This document shows positions 12,250 to 23,693 of a stretch of 64,000 bases of DNA, in pieces; the first letter of the stretch is position 1, and each line of letters begins with the position of its first letter. The stretch comes from Ridgeia piscesae (lineage: Eukaryota > Annelida > Polychaeta > Sabellida > Siboglinidae), in contig JAODUO010000180.1 in the NCBI GenBank assembly GCA_025642075.2, forward strand, positions 382,501 through 446,500, given 5' to 3'. The position numbers and the translations under genes were made by a program. The notes beneath the pieces are model-generated. The model was not told where the DNA came from, did not search any database, and was given only the letters and a program-made list of their open reading frames with translations.

Positions 12250-13284
12250 CAACCACAGCCACTCAGTATCACACAGGTGTAGTCACGACTGGCAGTGACT
12301 AGCGGCCAGTACAGGCATCTATTTAACAACTACCACCACTGGGTTGAAGATTCTGTCGTTTTGGCTGAGCTTTGGTAACAGCAGAGAGAAGAAACGAAAT
12401 GGCATGCAGTAATGGGTGAAGGGATGCACAAAGGGAGGGAATGGGAAGGGTATGATATCTTCAGTGTGTATTCTCAGAGATGACACTAAAGACAGAGGAC
12501 TGGCTTATGAGCCTGGCAATAATTCAAGGTTTTGACAAGTCAACACGCCATGGATACCAAGATTGTAATGTAGTCACCAGTGCCCGGGATTGTGAGGATG
12601 ATACACAATGCCAGTCTGCACAAGATAGGTCAGTGGATCACAGGTATATAAACACTTTACTGTGCAAAACGCCTAAAACTGCTGGTGCCCCCCCCTGTAT
12701 GTGCAAAGCACCGAGATTTGAGAACCAGGATTTTTTTGATGCTGCAATGTTTTTATTTAACCAAAAGGATATTTCAAATCATCTGCCCACAGCAGAGTGT
12801 AAAATAAGAACGTTATCCACGCAGTAGAGTTAATAGCACTGGCATGTTTACCCACACATACGTTTAGCTTCCAATACACCGACATCTATATTTCATCATC
12901 CTTTTACAATAATGCTAGAAATCAATACAGGTTTTTAATTAACAGGCTTTTTAAAATGAAGTTTTAATTGCAAATCTTCTCGACACGTACAACATTGTAG
13001 TACTGACCAACTGTACAACACTAATACTACCACATGATTGACTAAGGCATTAACATGAAAACCAAGAGACAGAAATCGTCCTAGTTGGAATCTCGTCATT
13101 TCTCTTCAATCTCGTCATTTAAGAATGATATAATCACAAGATTGCTCAGAGCTGGGCAAAATTGGCATTCGTTAGTGATAATTTCAAGTGCTACATCCCT
13201 AGTAAAGTACCAGTTCTTTATTAAGATACCACCAATGTTTGCAGCAGCTAGCTATGTGACTTTAAACAGTAATAACATAAACAC
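12250..13284. other. Sequence upstream of the last visible NIPBL-like exon
   Basis: No further NIPBL exon is recognisable on the minus strand here. A plus-strand open frame (12480-12827) has no domain and is probably chance. Confidence 0.4.
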
Positions 13285-13500
13285 GTGGCTATTCGTCCGG
13301 ATACGCACGAATAGCCTGGGGGATATTCGTCCGGATACGGACAAATAGCCCATGTTTGCGTATACGCTATTCGTCCGGATACGGACAAATAGCCCATGTT
13401 TGCGTATACGCTATTCGTCCGGATACGGACAAATAGCCCATGACATGTTTGCGTATGCGCTATTTGACCGGATAAATACAGACAAATAGCCCGACATCGC
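13285..13500. repeat. 44-bp tandem repeat with palindromic core GTCCGGATACGGAC
   Basis: About four to five units of period 44 in a stretch of roughly 215 bases. Each unit contains CTATTCGTCCGGATACGGAC followed by AAATAG, an imperfect hairpin with CTATT/AATAG outer arms and GTCCG/CGGAC inner arms. The spacer is CCATGTTTGCGTATACG. The outer units are more diverged. Confidence 0.88.
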
Positions 13501-14069
13501 GCCATATGCTACGTGACCGAACGTGAGTGCTATACTATTGATTAAGAAGGCATGTTTGTGTTTATGTTTAAATAACTGTTTCTTCTGAAATAATCACAAT
13601 ACGGCAAGTTTTTATTCACATGTTCCATTATAGTATGTCACTTACACAACACGAGCGACTTACTTGAACTTTGTTTCATTTTCGGCCTTTATTTGAATTG
13701 TCCGTTTCCCTTTTTTTAAATATGGCAAAACCCATGTAAATTTCTTTTGCTGTACGTTACGCAAAAATCTATGTACCATCGCCAGATGTCGCCACTACTA
13801 GTTTTTAATCATGATTAAAATTACGAAAGCGAAATAATGAATTCAAATACCGTTTATAAACTGTGGTCCGAAATAATATATCTATGAAATTTAAAATATA
13901 ATTATTGCAGTATGTTATATCAAGAGGTAATGAAAATGATGATCATTTGTTGTATAAACTATCTGTAGTTGTAATATTTTCGTTATGGAGGCCTATTTTA
14001 TAACACCAAACACATGAGTAAACAGAGATGACTTTAATACTGAACATCAAAAACAGAAAGTTCATATGA

Positions 14070-14540
14070 CACAGAAAGGTAATACACTAGCCTAATGTAC
14101 ATAAATCATCCAACATCTTCATTTAGAAAGGTAATAAACATACGTAAATAAAATAGTAAAATACATAAATAAAAGACCAATCAAACAATGGTTCAAATAA
14201 ATAAAACGAGATATACAATACAAGTTAATCACGTCCTCTGTATAAACTACACCTAATGTGCATAAATCCACCAACATCTTAATTTTTGTTCTTAATACTG
14301 GTTCAAATAAATAAAACAGGATATACAAATTACACACATACGTTCTCGTGTATAAACTACACTAGCCTCAGTGCACAAATCCACCCACATCTTCATTTAC
14401 AAAGGTAATAAACGTAAATAAATAAGTAAAATACACAAATAAAAGGCCTCTGTATAAACTACACCTAATATGCATAAATCCACCCACATCTTAATTTTGA
14501 AAAGTAATAAACATACTGGTTCATGTGCACACACACTATA
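14070..14540. repeat. Degenerate tandem repeat, about 100-150 bp units
   Basis: Four diverged copies begin with CATAAATCCACCMACATCTT-like sequence near 14100, 14255, 14375 and 14470. In most of them it is preceded by GTATAAACTACAC and followed by AAGGTAATAAAC. Spacing is irregular, so this is an old or rearranged array. Confidence 0.7.
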
Positions 14541-14960
14541 AGATCTAACACATGTAGTATTGGGTTTACATATATGCAATACCATTATACAGAACGTACA
14601 ACATAAAATACACCATTTAGAACCAATGGCTTCAATTACCAAAGTAAAGTAAACAAACCTTATAAACCATAATTACATAAAGCATGTTAAAGATACAAAT
14701 TATTTCCATTTATAAAAAATCCGATCACATCAGTTCCAATCTTATAGCTCAACCAGAGATCTTGTTAACACAGCCTTGGAATGTTTCTATATTATGTCCT
14801 CACAATGCCAGACCTGCCGATAAAACAGAAACTGGGACAATTTACGACTGATTCATCAAACTTTCACACACAGCAAGGTTAACATGTTGTACAGCAATGT
14901 TGTACACCATAATTCACTCAAGTTGTTTTAGTAGTGCTATAAAGGCACAGCTATCACATC

Positions 14961-15238
14961 CTACGTATGAGCAGCTGTGTGGCAACTCCCACAAATCCAA
15001 GTCCTTGCCTTTGGCCGAGACTTCTTTCCTAGACATGCTAGGTGGTACCATTCTAGACACGAATCGCATGCCAGAGAGGTGTGGCCGTCATCAACCGAAC
15101 CGTCACGATACACATCAATGCTTGGATCTGTTATTTTAGCTGGAAGACGCTCGGGACGGACTTCGACATCATCTCTTTCAATCAAAGTGCCAGCCAGGGC
15201 GGTGTCTTCCCTGTTCCCCACCAGCCAGCTGAGGATGA
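14961..15238 (-). pseudogene. PHD-finger exon of a multi-copy RGRPKG/PHD protein family
   Basis: Minus-strand exon after a GTGTTTCAG acceptor. It reads ILSWLVGN, then LIERDDVEVRPERLP, then a half PHD finger: CDSC, EWYHLAC and WICGSC. The first zinc pair expected upstream of CDSC is absent (the stretch reads DVYRDGSVDDGHTSL), so the finger cannot bind zinc normally. The ILSW...DDVEVRPER...CDSC...WYH...C order matches an uncharacterised protein family that I recall as repeated many times in marine invertebrate genomes. That is memory, not a search. It lies on the same strand as the exon at 15.5 kb. Confidence 0.5.
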
Positions 15239-15471
15239 CTGAAACACCATGTTAACAACATTGCATGAACATGTCTAGTAACAGTAACAGGCTGTTTCTT
15301 ATGAATTATATAAAATGGTGTACTATTAAACAGGTCTACAAGTAAAGCGTAAACTGCTTTGGTTAATCTTAAAGACTGGATACTGCACTATATAAACAAA
15401 TTACCTTTACTTTTACATACAATATAATCCAAAAATTCCAGGTTGACAGCAGACCAGATGTTTTTTCTTAC

Positions 15472-15655
15472 TTTCGGTTTTTTTTGAGAGGATCTTTCTT
15501 GCAGAATACCACTGGCTTGGTGAAACATTTCCACTTGGCTGGCAGACCAATCACAGTCTGTTCAGCCCCTTTTGGTCGCCCTCTCTTGATAACTTTGTTG
15601 TCCATCTTTCGTAGCGATGACTTTGATTTGCGCAGGACATGCTTTCTTGAATGAA
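15472..15655 (-). pseudogene. Upstream exon of the RGRPKG/PHD gene
   Basis: Minus-strand exon with a good acceptor (TTACTTTCAG) and a GTAAGA donor. It encodes SLRKMDNKVIKRGRPKGAEQ, then TVIGLP, a basic segment and KKDPLKKNR. RGRPKG is AT-hook-like. The exon ends in phase 2, whereas the next exon needs phase 1 to open as ILSW. One extra A in the run of eight at 15481-15488 would account for it. Confidence 0.5.
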
Positions 15656-15659
15656 CTGA

Positions 15660-17210
15660 AAGTAAAAGAAAATGTTCACAAACTCCGGTGGCTGCATATA
15701 CTGAAACACCCTCTAACAAAGCATGTGAGAATTTGGGTGGCTGCAGGTGACCGTGAATATTTTGGATGATGTCCCCAAAACAAGATGCTAAATAATGCAA
15801 AAAAATTCTACAAAGAATGCCATCATCAGTGCTAGGCCAGGCATATATCAACAGATTTAAGAAAAAAGTGCAAAAAACACCAGAAAAACTTAATAATAAA
15901 TTTAGGACATAACGTCTAGGACATAATTATTATGTGACAAGTCCTATGCCTCCCTTTCTAGAACGCTCTTGTTGTTGATTGCATCTAATATCGCTCGATA
16001 CATGTTGATAATGCCTGGCACCATAAAAAGGGCCGTGTAAATGCATAATGTAACATAGTATGTGATATCACATTAATATACATTGACTGTAACTAATTCA
16101 GAAAGCGTAATTACTTTATAGGTACCCTTGAGTTGAGCGTAACTACTGTACGCAATGAAAGCATACTAAGATTGGCATACTCGATGGCCTTTGTTCGTCT
16201 TTCTGTATTTCTACGATATCGCCTCTATTTTTCGCTGTCCTTTTATAAAATTGCACGAAATTGGTGTGTTCAAAGTGTTCAACAGCTGCCGATAATCATG
16301 CTGAATTGTCTGGGAATTCACGTCCAACGGCCAGCTCATCCATCTCAGTTGTGCCGCTTGCGCAAATTTGAATTGAACTCTCGCGAGAAATATGTCCGGA
16401 ATGCCAGGGGGACGAAATAGCTTCGGGGGACGCAGCATTTGGTATCCGGACGAATAGTCCCCAGCTATTGCCGTAATCATGAATGTCTAGGAATTCATGT
16501 CCAGCTATGGTGTTCCGGAAACGGCAACATAAGGGGGGCATGGACAGACTTCCACGGCTATATGCCAGCGTGTACACAGTTTACAGTCCCTCAGCTGAGT
16601 AAGTGACTTTAACTTAGCTACTGTGTTGTTTTCCCTATTCTCTCATCCACTTTGCATGGTCTGTTTTTTTAATATGTGAAATTGTAATTAATTATAATAG
16701 GTCTGCATGGGTGTTCTTGCCAATAATATCTTTGGAGGACGGACTTCAATTGGTTTATTTTTAAATGACTTTTTTGGTAAAACACCACAACAATTGTGGA
16801 TCTGGTAGAATAACAAATTAAATAGTACTAAGCTGTACTCACCCGTCACACAGTGATACACTGTATACTAAGTATAAGCCTGTTGATTTGTTTCATACTG
16901 GCATATTAGTGAGGCAACTGTTTGAACACATTCACGTGATAATTGTACACAACTAAACAACACTGGCTAACTGATGTCAGTAAATAAATAACCTGATAAT
17001 TATGTAGAAAACTTGGTGCAGTGCTATGTATATACAGGGACTGCAGTGGCTTTCTGCCTGGCAGTAGCATTACTGTCACCAGCCCGTGTTGACTTCAAAG
17101 TATCATGTGTCAACTTATAGCAGCCGAGTGATCTTGTTCTACTGGTGTGTTCTATTTATATCTATGATCGAGGTTGACTATATCTGGTCCGTCCAGCCTC
17201 CTGTGGCTAC
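15660..17210. other. Intergenic DNA with dispersed-repeat fragments
   Basis: No coding exon is recognised. Near 16440-16458 the sequence GGTATCCGGACGAATAGTCC repeats the core of the 13.3 kb satellite. Overlapping open frames near 16.1-16.6 kb on both strands show no domain. Confidence 0.45.
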
Positions 17211-17212
17211 AC

Positions 17213-17310
17213 GGTGATCTCGGCCTTTCGCGATCTCGGCCTGAGTGATCTCGGCCTGTTTCGGTGAACTCGGACAGTGATCTCGGCCTGTGCGGCAGTG
17301 ATCTCGGCTT
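17213..17310 (+). repeat. Degenerate short tandem repeat of GTGATCTCGGCCTG
   Basis: Within about 98 bases GATCTCGGC occurs five times (starting near 17215, 17232, 17247, 17279 and 17300), plus a GAACTCGGAC variant, at spacings of about 15-32 bases. Local GC is clearly above the flanks. Confidence 0.85.
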
Positions 17311-18530
17311 TTAATTTGAGCCCGTACAGGGAGTGATGCTCACCAATATAATGAAATGATATGATGGAACAGCATATGCATCATGTTGCAAAAATATGCA
17401 ATGCAATAAAGAAGTTGTGACGATCAGTCTTGATTTCGTTCTTATTTCTTGCCTATTGATAACTCCCCAAGTGTTATCATTGAATGTATTGAACCTGCAA
17501 CGCAATAAAAAACTACGCAACCGAGTTATTAATGCAATACATACTAATAAAAAGGGTAGAATGCGTGGTGATGTAATTGTTTCGCAATAGTCCTTTTCTT
17601 ATTGGTTATATTTGATTTGTGTCCGTTGGGAAGGTGCGAACGTATACTATTGTATTGTTTATAATATATCTCATTCGATCTATCCATTCACTAGACAAAT
17701 CATCTTGATTGGTCGGGCTTTCAACGTTTTCTCCAATTTAAGAAAGTGTAATACATTGCATGTTGATAATTTCGTAACGACGCACAGCTCTCCCGCTGGT
17801 TGTTGGTCGGGGTCGAGGGTGTCTACAAACTATAGTGGTGGGAAAATGCGTGGGAATGAGTCTACAATGTTGCCTGACCACAACAGTCGAGATTTATACA
17901 ACAACTGGCTGTTTATGCACATGTGGTAGGAATGCTGACCTCAGACGGGTGATGGCTCAAAGAATGACAGGTTCTTGACTATCCTGTAAATGTTCAAAAT
18001 ATCACCCCTAATGACAGAACATAATAGGAAGGAGGGGTTTAAAAATTTGCGCAAAAATTTTGTTAATAAGTATTATTCTTGTGTTAAGGTTATTCATAAA
18101 GTGGTACTGGACATATTTTGAGTAGATTTTTGGGTTAAAGTTTGTTAGTTAACAGTATTTTTTAAACAATTATATAGTGGGTGATAAAAGGGTAATTAGG
18201 CTTCGACAAATTGTAAACAAGATTGAGCAAATCTTTTTATTTGATATAGTATATAAGAGATAAAGCAATAAGAGTAACAACTAAAAAAATAAAATGTGAA
18301 TAGGTATCATTGTTATTAAAAAAAACAAGCGTTTTAGTAGGAAACCCTTGTTTGTTTATATAGGTATGTCCAACGTTTCCGCTAGGGAACGGTACCAGTA
18401 CAGCTAAACTTATTGTTCATGGTAGCATAGGTAGAAGTTGTTTATAACATAAAGTGTGTTTGCACAAATAAACAAACAGTCTTTCTAAAGATAAGTTGGT
18501 TTAAATAAGAGTTGATTTTGACAAATCGTA
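17311..18530. other. AT-rich intergenic DNA, nothing recognised
   Basis: Several short open frames overlap on both strands with no recognisable domain. Confidence 0.5.
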
Positions 18531-19031
18531 ATATGGCCCGAAAAGGGCAAGTGAAGGAAAGGAGGCACTTGGTTTTAACCCACTGCCACAGCTTGGTGGA
18601 TTTTCCCGATCGGGTAAAATTTTCAGAGACAACGGAGGGGGTTTAGTTCCAAGTTTGGGGTTTTGGAAAGTGGTGTTGAACAGATTAGCGGGCTAACGGA
18701 TATTGTGAAGGTCAGAGGAGGGAGGTGATTGCAAGGAAACAAATGGAAAGGGAAAAACAGGAAACATGAATGCAGGAAAAGGGGGGGACAAAAAAGGGGG
18801 GGGAAAGGGGGCAAAAAGGGGAAGAGATGCGACAGGAGGTAAGACGAATGGAAGAAAGGAACTGAGAGGTGATGTACCAAAGGAAGTCAATAACAAGGAC
18901 GATGACAGGCAGAAAAGAGACCGGAAAGAAAGGAACAACAAAAGGGGGGGGAAAAGTCAGCAACCAGGGAGATGAAACGGAGGAGCTCCTGAAGCAGTGA
19001 TCGAGGGGGCATTGAGAAAGAAAGGGTATTT

Positions 19032-19500
19032 ATGGGGGACCCCATTTTGCGGACAGAAGGATTCAAAGGAGAAGACGTTGTTGTTTGTCTTCCGGGGGCT
19101 AGGATAGAGCATGTGACTGAACGGGTAGAGAACTATTGGGGCATGGCCAAGGGGGTCTATATTAGTACATGTAGGGACGAAAATGCGGGACAGGGATGGA
19201 ACAACCAGGATAGTAAAGAGATACAGAGAGTTGGTAGAGACACTGAAGAAGACGAGAGTTGAACAGATCATACTCTCAGGAATCTTGCCAGTGATGAGGG
19301 GAAGGGAACAACATTTAGAAATTGCAAGAGGATGGCAATTAACGGACTATTAGAGCAGATGTGTGAAGAAGAAGGAGTTGGATTTGTAGATTTGTGGGGA
19401 TATTTTGTTGGTAAAGAAGACATGTTTATGAGAGATGGCCCCCATCTAAGGGAAAGGGCGCAGCTGTTCTCAAAACCTTCTTCGATCGATGAATAATGGA
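19032..19500 (+). pseudogene. ORF1 of the CR1-like element: SGNH-hydrolase-like domain
   Basis: Across two or three frames the sequence reads VVCLPGARIEHVTERVEN, then EQIILSGILPVM (about 19260), then GFVDLWGYFVGKEDMFMRDG followed by PHL (about 19380-19450). The closing DGxHL is the Asp-x-x-His block of SGNH/GDSL esterases, a domain known in ORF1 of CR1 and L2 elements. The central block after VEN is frameshifted (it should contain a Gly-Thr-Asn-type motif). Translation breaks show this copy is dead. Confidence 0.6.
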
Positions 19501-19625
19501 ACAGGTTCAACTTTTTAAACTAGTTTCGCAGGGGGGATACACAAGAAGCCAAATACTAGAGATAGATAAAGATAGCAAAAATACATCAGCAAAGAACAGC
19601 CGGGAAAGCCCTACGGAATTTGGTT

Positions 19626-20404
19626 ATAAATGTGTTTGTTTAAATGAAGGAGCATAGTAAACAAAAGAAATGAACTAAACATTATGGTAGAAGATATTGC
19701 CCCTCACATAATAGGTATAACTGAATCTTGGGCCACACCGATATATCAGATGCCGAATTAGGAATGACAGGGTATGAAATGTTTGGGAAAGATAGATTAG
19801 GAAGAAGGGGAGGGGAGTTATTTATATATTAAAGAATCCATCCAAGTTTAAAATAAAATTAAAAAAAGAAGCAGAATGTGAAGAAGCTGACTGGTGTAAC
19901 ATAGTTACAGGAAAGTCAACATTAACTGTTGGGTTGGTGTATCGGAGTCCAAACATAAGCATGGAAGAGAATGAAAAAATACATAACGCTATCAAAGAAG
20001 TGAGAAACGGATGTATTATTATGGGGGATTTTAACCATGGGCATATACAGTGGACATCTCTACAGAGTACCGGGAGAGAGGATCAAGAGTTTTTAAATTT
20101 AGTACAAGATAGTTTCCTTTCTCAACATGTGTTAGAAGCAACCAGGAGCGAGAACGTGTTAGACATAGTATTGAGCTCACAGAAGGAATTTGTTGATAAT
20201 GTCAAGATATGTGAGCCACTGGGGTGTAGTGATCACAACCAGATACATTTTATCATCAAGGTAAAGGGAGAACGGAATAGAAAAATAAGGTACAGGAAAT
20301 TTTTTCACAAAGGAAGATATAAGGACATGAGGGAATATTTAGCAAAGATAGACTGGAATAACACACTGAAGAATAAGACAGCAACAGAATGCTGGAATAT
20401 TTAA
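19626..20404 (+). pseudogene. APE-type endonuclease part of the CR1-like ORF2
   Basis: The clearest open part is 19934-20404. It has a VYRSPNISMEENEKIHNAI stretch, IMGDFNHGHIQW (the GDFN block), a VLDIVLSS block and CSDHNQIHF (the SDH block) of exonuclease-endonuclease-phosphatase domains. The N-terminal part (19626-19930) is recognisable (ITESWA, ISDAELGMTGYEMF) but broken by stops. The enzyme would nick the target site. Confidence 0.75.
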
Positions 20405-20759
20405 AGAGTGAAATTGATCATGTCGTTGACAAATTTGTCCCCTTGAAAAAACAGGGGAAACGGTCAAAGAAGAAACACTTATCGAAGGAAGCCATTAGAA
20501 AAAATCAAGTACAAGCAAATGATGTGGAAGACATATAGACATACCGGAAGTGAAGAAGACTATAGCACTTATAAAGAAGCACTTAATCAAGCTACAGCTG
20601 AAATGAGAAATTCAAAGAAGCTACGAACAAAAAATAGCTTTTAATATAAAACATGACAGCAAGAGTTTTTATGCGTATATTCGAAGTAAACAGAAAGTTC
20701 AGGATAGGGTCGGTCCTCTAGAAGGTAGTGATGGAAACATAATAACAGAGGGATTCTTA

Positions 20760-21805
20760 ATGGCAGAAAACCCAAATGAATACTTTAGTTCGGTGTTTAC
20801 CAGGGAAGATATTAGTATATTACCAGTACTTGAGACTAAGTTCGAAGGGAGAGAGTTTGACTATTTAGGACAACTAATTGTAATCCCAACAATGGTAGCT
20901 ATGAAAATAAGAGATATGAAGGATAATAAATCACCTGGAGTGGATGGGATTCCTCCCAAATTACTATTGGAAATTGTAGAACAAATCAGCATACCGCTTG
21001 CAACAGTGTTCAATTTGTCATTAGAGGAGGGAATAGTTCCGTTAGAATGGAAAGAAGCAAACATTATACCATTATTTAAAAAAGGTTCGAGAAAAAAGTC
21101 AGAGAACTATAGACCAGTGAGTTTAACATCGGTGATTTGCAAACTATTAGAAAGACTAATTAAAGATCACTTTGTTGATTTTCTTGTTAAAAATAAATTG
21201 ATAAACCCATCTCAACATGGGTTTTTAAAAAGCGCGAGGTCATGCTTAACAAATATGTTATGTTTTTGGAAGATGTCACAAAGTGGCTAGATGACGGATC
21301 ACCAGTAGATATAATCTACTTAGATTTTTAAAAAGCCTTTGACAAAGTGCCACACCAAAGACTACTACTTAAACTAAAGGCCCATGGCATAGGAAATGGA
21401 ATGATCAACTGGATAGAAAAATGGCTTATTGATAGAAGACAAAGAGTAGTAGTTGATGGGGAGGTTTCAAACTGGAAAGCGGTTTTGAGTGGAGTACCGC
21501 AGGGATCAGTACTGGGACCTATTTTATTCTTAATATATATCAATGATTTGGATGATGACATAACAAGCAAGGTGTTGAAGTTTGCGGACGACACAAAAGT
21601 GTTTAGGAAAATTAAAAGTGATGCAGATAGACAGCATTTACAAGATGATCTTAACAAGTTGATAGAATGGTCTGAGAAGTGGCAAACGCTGTTTAATTTT
21701 GGAAAGTGTAAGTGCCTTCACACAGGACATGGGAATGAAGATGCACAATATACAATGGGTGATACTGTACTAAATACTACCTCAAAGGAAAAGGACTTAG
21801 GTTAA
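20760..21805 (+). pseudogene. Reverse transcriptase of the CR1-like element, two frames plus a stop
   Basis: 20760-21290 carries DNKSPGVDGIPPKLL, an EANIIPLFKKG block and ENYRPVSLTSVICKLLERLI. It then reads PSQHGFLKSARSCLTNML, followed by a frameshift. 21300-21805 carries YLDF-stop-KAFDKVPHQ (stop at 21329-21331 inside motif A), GVPQGSVLGPILFLIYINDL and LKFADDTKVF. The FADD catalytic pair is intact. The remainder to 22371 is the usual C-terminal part (TLETRRLRGDQ, FSQRTVNEWN). Confidence 0.85.
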
Positions 21806-22436
21806 CTATTAGTGCTGACATGAAGGTATCAGAGCAGTGTGGAATTGCAGCAGCGAAGGAAACCAAATTCTTGGATTAATTAGGCGAAATATAGTGTAAA
21901 AAGAAAAAGAACTAATAATACCGCTGTATAAAACAATAGTTAGGCCTCACTTAGAATATTGTATATACATGGAGGCCATATCGCAAGAAGGATATTGATA
22001 TGCTAGAAAGAGTACAAAGGAGAGCAACCAAAATGATACCAAAACTCAGGAATATTAGTTACATGAAATGCGTCTAAAAGAATGTGGTTTAACAACACTA
22101 GAAACCAGAAGATTGAGAGGAGATCAGATTGGAGGTGTTTAAAATATTGAATGGATATGAAAATATTGACAGAAATACTTTTTTCACAGTCAAGGAAGAG
22201 AGAAGGACTAGAGGACATGGAGTTACATTAGCAAAGAAGCAGTGTAGACTAGATATTAGAAAATTTTCATTTTCACAAAGAACAGTAAACGAATGGAACA
22301 GATTGTCAGCCGATTGTGTAGGTGCTAGTAGTGTTAATATATTTAAAAATAAATCGACATATACCCAATAAGGGCGGGGGTATACTTAGATAGATAGGTT
22401 TGATCTCGATAAGCCAAATGGCTTCCTAGTCCACCT

Positions 22437-22492
22437 GCCATCTAGAGTTGAATCTCTAGGTGGCAATCTTGTTAAATCTTGTTAAATCTTGT
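22437..22492 (+). repeat. 3' terminus of the CR1-like element: hairpin plus decamer repeat
   Basis: CCATCTAGAG and CTCTAGGTGG form a stem around a six-base loop. This is followed by about 2.6 copies of GTTAAATCTT. Short terminal repeats after a hairpin are the known layout of CR1/L2 3' ends, where the reverse transcriptase recognises its template. Confidence 0.7.
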
Positions 22493-22693
22493 AACATAAT
22501 AGGAATGGCAGACCAATAATCATTCATGGGCTCGCCGGTATGCTCAGGGTCTAATTAAGGTATTCACCATATTAAAGACAAACAAAAATAGGACGGACTA
22601 GCTTGACAGAATATTATTGTAGGCCAGTGCATGAGAACTCTATGTTTACGTGCCAATGTGTGCATGTACACGTGTGCCACTGCGTGAGTGTGT

Positions 22694-22748
<55 letters not shown>

Positions 22749-22754
22749 CGCATG

Positions 22755-22846
<92 letters not shown>
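22694..22846. repeat. (GT)n and (TA)n microsatellites
   Basis: Alternating GT from about 22694 to 22747 (with CGAGTG and CGCATGCG interruptions), then alternating TA to about 22846. Tyr/Ile and Cys/Val open frames here are artefacts. Confidence 0.93.
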
Positions 22847-22848
<2 letters not shown>

Positions 22849-22904
22849 CATTAATATCATGCATTTAAATTAAGCCGTATGCATGCTCTACCCTCTAGAT
22901 AAAC

Positions 22905-22974
22905 GGTCACGAATGCTCGGGCTTTTAGCGTTTTCTAAGATCAACAATTTAATTCACATCGGTGGAAATATAAA
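22905..22974. repeat. Left terminal inverted repeat
   Basis: The 31-base outer end (GGTCACGAATGCTCGGGCTT and the next 11 bases) runs directly into the 40-base inner arm. Confidence 0.8.
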
Positions 22975-22989
22975 CTTAATAACTAATAT

Positions 22990-23121
<132 letters not shown>

Positions 23122-23678
23122 AGACAGAGAATGGCAGATAGATGGACGTAGAGTCAGGGGCGCAAGGTGCATATTGTGCTTTATTCACAAACACAAAGCA
23201 CCATTTTATTTATGCAGAAATAAGTTATACACTATACATTTCTCTGTAGTTTCCAGCGTCGGAATTCAAAGTTTTATGGAGGAAGCAAATTTATCAAAGG
23301 ACCGCGTTTTATCGGCATGGAGAGGAAGTCAGTTTTCCCGCGATGACTATGTAAAATCAAACACGTCACCGCGAGCGTATACGTAATCAAACGCGTACGC
23401 GTTCTGACTTTCGCGGGACAGTCCATTGATCATGACGGGGTAGTTGATAAGTTAAAAAAACTCATGTTTGATCAAATCAACCACCAGTTCAAAAACTTAC
23501 AAACTCTAAGCTAGCCATATTTCAAGAAATGCAAAATTGCGTAGAAACGACCGGTTTCGTCTTCAAAAACGTCGCTTTGTTTGTGTCATATCCAAAAATC
23601 CAACCCTGGAAAAGCCGTTTAGGCTACGTCAACCGTTTTTGAAACGAGTGTTCTCGTTGGTCTATTGAACAGTCTTTC

Positions 23679-23693
23679 CTTCTAGAACATTCT
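23679..23693. promoter_or_regulatory. Perfect three-unit heat-shock element
   Basis: Reads cTTCt aGAAc aTTCt: three adjoining alternating nTTCn/nGAAn pentamers, the binding site of trimeric HSF. Further TTC/GAA half-sites lie just downstream (GTTCGAA at 23701-23707). CCAAT boxes in opposite orientations follow at 23721-23725 (ATTGG) and 23752-23756 (CCAAT). The arrangement resembles heat-shock gene promoters. Confidence 0.7.

Larger units (their letters stand above)
18540..22500 (+). mobile_element. CR1-like non-LTR retrotransposon, near full length but decayed
   Basis: A LINE of the CR1/L2-type group copies itself by target-primed reverse transcription. In order I see a purine-rich 5' part with a Lys/Arg-rich frame (18.77-18.98 kb), an SGNH/GDSL-esterase-like ORF1 (19.03-19.5 kb), an APE-type endonuclease (19.63-20.4 kb) and a reverse transcriptase (20.76-21.8 kb). 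The C-terminal part follows, up to 22371. The 3' end has a short hairpin and a decamer repeat (GTTAAATCTT). Several frameshifts and stops interrupt the frames, so this copy is not autonomous. Clade placement is by motif style only. Confidence 0.85.

Noticed and set aside
12480..12827. 115-codon plus-strand frame next to NIPBL exons
   Set aside because: It lies antisense to the gene region, shows no domain, and its Cys pattern is not that of a known finger.
16133..16577. Overlapping frames of about 90 codons on both strands
   Set aside because: The two strands mirror each other and neither has a domain. The region contains satellite-derived sequence.
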